Shown here: piece by piece, positions 61,301-64,000 of the stretch | Layout of the letters: each line of letters starts with the position of its first letter | How positions within the stretch are numbered: the first letter of the stretch is position 1 | Assembly: GCA_013391385.1 (NCBI GenBank) | Contig: JACBFI010000013.1 | Span: 18,571-82,570 of the forward strand | Length of the DNA: 64,000 nt | Direction: 5' to 3' | From: Sediminibacterium sp. Gen4 | GTDB taxonomy: Bacteria; Bacteroidota; Bacteroidia; Chitinophagales; Chitinophagaceae | Position numbers and translations under genes: made by a program | The notes under the pieces: generated by a model | The model's database searches: none | What the model saw: only the letters and a program-made list of their open reading frames with translations | Told to the model about the DNA's origin: nothing

Positions 61301-62243
61301 AAGTATCATCCATCCGGATGATTTGAATGCTACTTTTAATATTACAGAAGCATTGTCAAAGGGAGAAGTATTCAGTATTCAATATCGTATTATTTGTGCT
61401 GATGGTGCTGTAAAGTGGGTAGAAGATAAAGGTAGAGGTGTATACAATAATAGTCATCAGTTAATGTATATTGATGGTGTGATCATGGATGTTACAGAAC
61501 AAAAGCAGTACCAGGAAACACTGCTTCGACTCAATGAAGAGTTGAATAAGCGGGCGCATGATCTGGCTATCTCCAATGCTGAACTCGAACAGTTTGCTTA
61601 TGTGGCGTCTCATGATCTGCAGGAACCCCTTCGAATGATCACCGGATTTTTATCGCAGTTGGAAAAGAAATATAAGCATGAATTGGATGATACCGCCAGG
61701 CAGTATATCGGTTTTGCTACAGACGGCGCTAAGCGTATGCGAACTGTAATATTGGATTTATTGGAATACTCTCGAGTAGGGAGTGTAGATTATGAGAAAG
61801 AGCAGGTGAATATTCATCAGGTCATCACTGAAATTTTAGAAATGAATAGGAATGATTTGATTCGAAGAGAAGCCAGGGTGTTTTTTGATGGGATGCCATT
61901 GATCAAGGCAGCTAGAACACCTATTTCACAGCTATTCCAAAATCTAATCACCAATGCACTCAAATATCAATCGCCGGATCAGCGACCTGAAATAAAAATT
62001 ACGGCTACTGAATATCCATTATATTGGCAGTTTGCAGTAGCAGACAATGGAATCGGTATTGAAAAAGAATACTTTGAGAAAATATTTGTAATTTTTCAAA
62101 GATTACATCATCGGAATGAGTATTCCGGAACGGGTATTGGACTTTCCATTTGTAAAAAAATAGTTGAAATGCACAATGGAAAAATTTGGGTGGAATCATT
62201 ACATGGAAGAGGTAGTACTTTTTTCTTTACGATTGAGAAATAA
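58380..62243 (+). CDS. large cytoplasmic multi-PAS/GAF hybrid-type sensor histidine kinase
   Basis: A 1287-residue soluble histidine kinase without membrane spans. Domains in order are a PAS (residues about 5-130), two PAS3-type (150-275, 285-405), GAF (410-560), then four PAS units (575-690, 695-805, 815-925, 930-1055). The HisKA box is EQFAYVASHDLQEPLRM with H1078. The ATPase has NLITNALKYQ, DNGIGIE and GTGIGLSICKKI. QEPLRM is the phytochrome/Bacteroidota-type form of the H box. Signals are unknown, but PAS/GAF stacks usually sense redox state, light or small ligands. Two response-regulator genes follow in the same direction, so a phosphorelay is likely. Confidence 0.93.
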   Translation: MLENEDFRRVFMAMPMPSLLLRADSPVFTIIDVNEAYLQATGSKASDLLYKGVFEAFPDNPDLEDANGVSNLRTSLDLVVRTGSDHKMPIQRYDIPIRGKNEFELRYWLPHNVPVLDKVGKTYCIIHSVADVTAEIVNQDKNIIAERDLHKAKDLLLQAEDITHIGSWELDLSNNELYWSEGVFRICGYEPGEIEVDFTTGLGVIHPDDQEMAVQAMQRTIEQGNSYEIIKRFVRKDGSIRIINSRGKIILNEKGEKVKLAGVFQDITDDIEKDKALSDSKFELERSNERYEYVLKATFDAVWDWNIASGNLYRSKNFELIFGHRFNEYETELSSWYQFIHPEDRDRVLKSLQHCLDEDANHWEAEYRYQRSDRRYAYVHDRGIIIRDQHGKASRMVGAMHDVSLQKKQEAESHFALKLNAIFSADDSLEICLSKVNQALCDYANIPVVESWVTSFDQKELLLMSQDAIRTELKGRSSILKFSAGQGLPGAVFKEQKEIYIPDIIQSDLFVRKEFAKQNHLISARGIPVFFKNGIVAVFICYYDSQMYEDVSWYLTPNLLTHLGVEVQRKKTETELRHFFDLSPDLLSVSGTDGYFKKVNRAFTKLLGYSEQEILSIPILDLIDPDDQDMVQSFFSQRQEGKVQYFEARCVTKDGKHNWLAWTMLSVPGEGLVYGIAKDIDQKRKDEEALRRYNAQITNILETISEGFFTIDADWNVQYWNRMAEQMLGVKREDMLGHSLWEKFAPAQKTASFINYKKTLEERVAVHFEDYFEPTGQWFEAHSYPAENGMATVFFREITERKKAQRALEDAYQEKHMILESIGDGFFAVDKEWKVHYWNQSAERILGLSRTEVLGKHIYSIYPEQQYATFYTNCVIAERDQVTMHFEEYVEPLSIWIDVSVYPSPSGLLVYFRDVTERKEIQKQFESVVNNMPGITYRCLLDDKWSMLFISNGVEAITGYPAADFVIHKKRTFSSIIHPDDLNATFNITEALSKGEVFSIQYRIICADGAVKWVEDKGRGVYNNSHQLMYIDGVIMDVTEQKQYQETLLRLNEELNKRAHDLAISNAELEQFAYVASHDLQEPLRMITGFLSQLEKKYKHELDDTARQYIGFATDGAKRMRTVILDLLEYSRVGSVDYEKEQVNIHQVITEILEMNRNDLIRREARVFFDGMPLIKAARTPISQLFQNLITNALKYQSPDQRPEIKITATEYPLYWQFAVADNGIGIEKEYFEKIFVIFQRLHHRNEYSGTGIGLSICKKIVEMHNGKIWVESLHGRGSTFFFTIEK

Positions 62244-62285
62244 AGAATCATACAGGTTGGAATTGAGCAACATAAAATAACAAAT

Positions 62286-62714
62286 TTGAAACCGATACAC
62301 ATTTTACTGGTAGAAGATAACGAGGGGGATATTCTACTCACAACTGAAGCATTGAACGACCGAAAAATTGCCAATGAAGTAAGTATTGCCCGTGATGGGA
62401 CAGAAGCTTTGGACTTTTTGAGAAAAACAGGAAAGTTTAGTGAAGCAGCAACCCCTGATCTGATTTTATTGGATATTAATTTGCCTAAGATGAATGGCCA
62501 TGATGTGTTAGGTGTCATCAAAAATGATGATGAGCTAAAAAAGATTCCAGTAATTATGTTAACGACATCTTCATCAAAAAGAGATATCGATATGTCATAC
62601 GAAAAAGGAGCCAATTGTTATATCACCAAGCCGGTTGACATGGATGACTTCTTACATACGATATCTTCCATTGAAAATTTTTGGATATCAGTTGTTCAAC
62701 TTCCTACACGCTAA
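62286..62714 (+). CDS. single-domain response regulator (Rcp1-like)
   Basis: A 142-residue receiver-only protein. LVEDNEGDILL holds the acidic pair, LILLDINLPKMNG the phospho-aspartate, LTTSSSKRD the switch and TKPVDMDDF the lysine. The sequence type is that of the phytochrome-associated Rcp family, which interacts with QEPLRM-type kinases. A TTG start is used, 42 bp after the kinase stop. It is the best candidate partner of the kinase. Confidence 0.9.
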   Translation: MKPIHILLVEDNEGDILLTTEALNDRKIANEVSIARDGTEALDFLRKTGKFSEAATPDLILLDINLPKMNGHDVLGVIKNDDELKKIPVIMLTTSSSKRDIDMSYEKGANCYITKPVDMDDFLHTISSIENFWISVVQLPTR

Positions 62715-62724
62715 GTAAATATCC

Positions 62725-63765
62725 ATGGAGAAATACAACTGGCATGTACACATTCTGGTAGTAGAGGATAATCCCGGTGATCTTTTGCTAATAGAGGAGT
62801 TTCTAAAAGATGAGATTACCTTGCCGGTTATTCATCATGCAACTGATTTTAAAACTGCCGAAGCGTTACTGAATAATCAACAACTCAAATTCGATTTTAT
62901 CTTATTGGATCTTTCATTGCCGGATGGAATCGGAGAGGCATTGGTCAAAAAAGTAATGGCGATATCCGCTGAAACGCCGCTGATTGTGCTTACGGGTTAT
63001 ACCGATAAAAATTTTGGTACAAAAGCGATTTCAATGGGGGTTTCTGATTACTTGCTTAAAGATGATCTTACCTCCTCACATCTTTTCAAAAGTCTTTTGT
63101 TCACCAGAGAGCGCAGTGCATTCAATAAACAATTGACTGAATCGGAAAAAAAGTATCGTGATATTTTCCATTCAAGCCCACAACCTATGTGGGTATATGA
63201 TTATGATACCTACCAATTCTTAGATGTCAATGAAGCAGCTATCAGTCACTATGGTTATAGTAAGGACGAGTTTCTTAAGATGACTATCTTTCATCTAAGA
63301 ATCGAGGAAGATATACCTGAATTGAAAAGGATTTTACAGGCAGCAATTGATCAGAATGAAAACCATATTAAAGGTATTTTCCAGCATCTAAAAAAAGATG
63401 GTACACTCATAACTGTTCAAATCCAAAGTAAAAATATAGACTTTAATAATCGAAAAGCAGGACTTGTACTAGCCATTGATCTTACTGAACGATTACAATA
63501 TGTAGAAGCTATTGAACAACAGAATCAACTGTTCAGAGATATTGCTTGGACACAATCACATATTGTACGGGCTCCTTTGTCGAGGTTATTGGGGCTGATT
63601 CATTTGTTAAATGAGATGGGAGAGCAGGTGCCTGAAAAAGTTAAAGAAATCATCCGGTATATCTCAGTTTCAGGTAATGAGTTGGATGATATTGTGAAAG
63701 AAATTGTACGAAAAGCAGAAACTACAGCGCTAAATGATAAGTATACAAACAGTAATGTGGATTAA
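62725..63765 (+). CDS. receiver-PAS protein with a histidine-kinase-like dimer domain but no ATPase
   Basis: A 346-residue protein. The receiver (residues 1-125) has VVEDNPGDLLL, FILLDLSLPDG as phosphorylation site and LTGYTDKNF. A PAS domain (about 145-255, with FHSSPQPMWVYDYDTYQFLD) follows. The C-terminal helix pair contains WTQSHIVRAPLSRLLGLIHL, similar to an H box, but the chain ends about 80 residues later without an N, G1 or G2 box. It therefore cannot phosphorylate itself. It may accept phosphate or act as a dimer scaffold. It follows the Rcp-like gene by 10 bp. Confidence 0.85.
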   Translation: MEKYNWHVHILVVEDNPGDLLLIEEFLKDEITLPVIHHATDFKTAEALLNNQQLKFDFILLDLSLPDGIGEALVKKVMAISAETPLIVLTGYTDKNFGTKAISMGVSDYLLKDDLTSSHLFKSLLFTRERSAFNKQLTESEKKYRDIFHSSPQPMWVYDYDTYQFLDVNEAAISHYGYSKDEFLKMTIFHLRIEEDIPELKRILQAAIDQNENHIKGIFQHLKKDGTLITVQIQSKNIDFNNRKAGLVLAIDLTERLQYVEAIEQQNQLFRDIAWTQSHIVRAPLSRLLGLIHLLNEMGEQVPEKVKEIIRYISVSGNELDDIVKEIVRKAETTALNDKYTNSNVD

Positions 63766-64000
63766 CAGTTGCAGATAATAAATCACCGTTTTGTGGTAAA
63801 AACCTGCTAAAAGCTGTTAGCCATGAGCTATGAGCCATTGCTGTCCGGAGAAAATTTATTTTTGATACCGGATGTCTGTGATTGTTGGATTAGAGCTATC
63901 CAATACAGTGTTTTGAGTTATGCAAGCCCTTAAGTTTTAAATAGATTCGGCGGCTGTAAGACTTGTTTTTGTTGTTGTATTTTATTGAGCAGTGATTTTT
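63766..64000. other. 235-bp right edge with no gene seen
   Basis: The stretch contains AGCTGTTAGCCATGAGCTAT words like the dispersed repeat family at 27180. Nothing coding is visible up to the end of the window. Confidence 0.5.

Noticed and set aside
1-64000. CRISPR arrays, rRNA genes and intact tRNA genes
   Set aside because: No regularly spaced short repeats other than the 68-bp tandem array (no spacers), and no rRNA or complete tRNA-like structure was recognised.

Overview
The window looks like a chromosome segment of a Bacteroidota bacterium, most plausibly of the Chitinophagaceae/Sphingobacteriia side. Bacteroidota-type promoters (TAnnTTTG boxes, for example before prfC, rimO and valS) occur, and Shine-Dalgarno sites are scarce. 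A bacillithiol gene (bshC), secreted DUF2911 and DUF2452-type proteins, secreted GH20 and GH29 glycosidases and a multi-PAS kinase fit this assignment. The lineage is an inference, since no rRNA is present.

Positions 1-31476 and 57030-64000 are ordinary host chromosome. The left part holds a histidine phosphatase, prfC, an orphan histidine kinase, rimO, a sterol-desaturase-like hydroxylase, a D-amino-acid dehydrogenase, bshC, a serine hydrolase, a thioredoxin-like protein, purE, a fucosidase next to pdxJ, a UbiD-family decarboxylase, a D15-type outer membrane protein, a GH20 hexosaminidase, ahcY divergent from an Lrp/AsnC regulator, and valS. The right part holds a very large PAS/GAF histidine kinase and two response regulators. 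Intergenic gaps carry many imperfect palindromic repeats; the clearest is a 68-bp tandem repeat at 5502-5705.

Between them lies an integrative element of about 25.55 kb (about 31472-57029), inserted in frame into codon 49/50 of a gene for a DnaQ-type exonuclease/GIY-YIG nuclease. The two host halves rejoin into a 437-residue reading frame if the element is removed. The right end carries a tyrosine recombinase, an excisionase-like HTH protein, a KilAC-type protein, a RepA-like AAA ATPase, an SSB-like small protein, a Sak4-like RecA-fold ATPase and a RadC/JAB protein. No relaxase or type IV secretion gene is visible, so the element looks mobilisable or defective rather than self-transmissible.

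The cargo (about 31.7-47.4 kb) is a complete group 2a (HupSL/Huc-like) uptake [NiFe]-hydrogenase island. It has two related TetR regulators, hupS, hupL, the endopeptidase hupW, hypA, hypB, hypF, hypC, hypD, hypE and a NiCoT-like nickel permease. It also holds several genes of unknown role: a TPR protein, an NHL-repeat propeller, a DUF151 bifunctional-nuclease paralogue and three small proteins. I found one 18-bp palindrome (TTAGAAAATATTTTCTAA and close variants) at four places: before the small gene/tetR2 pair, twice in tandem before hupS, and before hypA. It is a strong candidate for the shared operator of this regulon. The cargo is bounded by two 28-bp direct repeats (25/28 identical), suggesting it moved as a cassette. 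Between cargo and recombination genes lies a second small module: an ECF sigma factor, a membrane protein, an outer membrane barrel and a secreted protein.

The main proposal is a mobile, self-contained, TetR-controlled group 2a hydrogenase island that could give a heterotrophic Bacteroidota host the ability to oxidise H2, possibly at trace concentrations. The electron acceptor is not encoded in the island.
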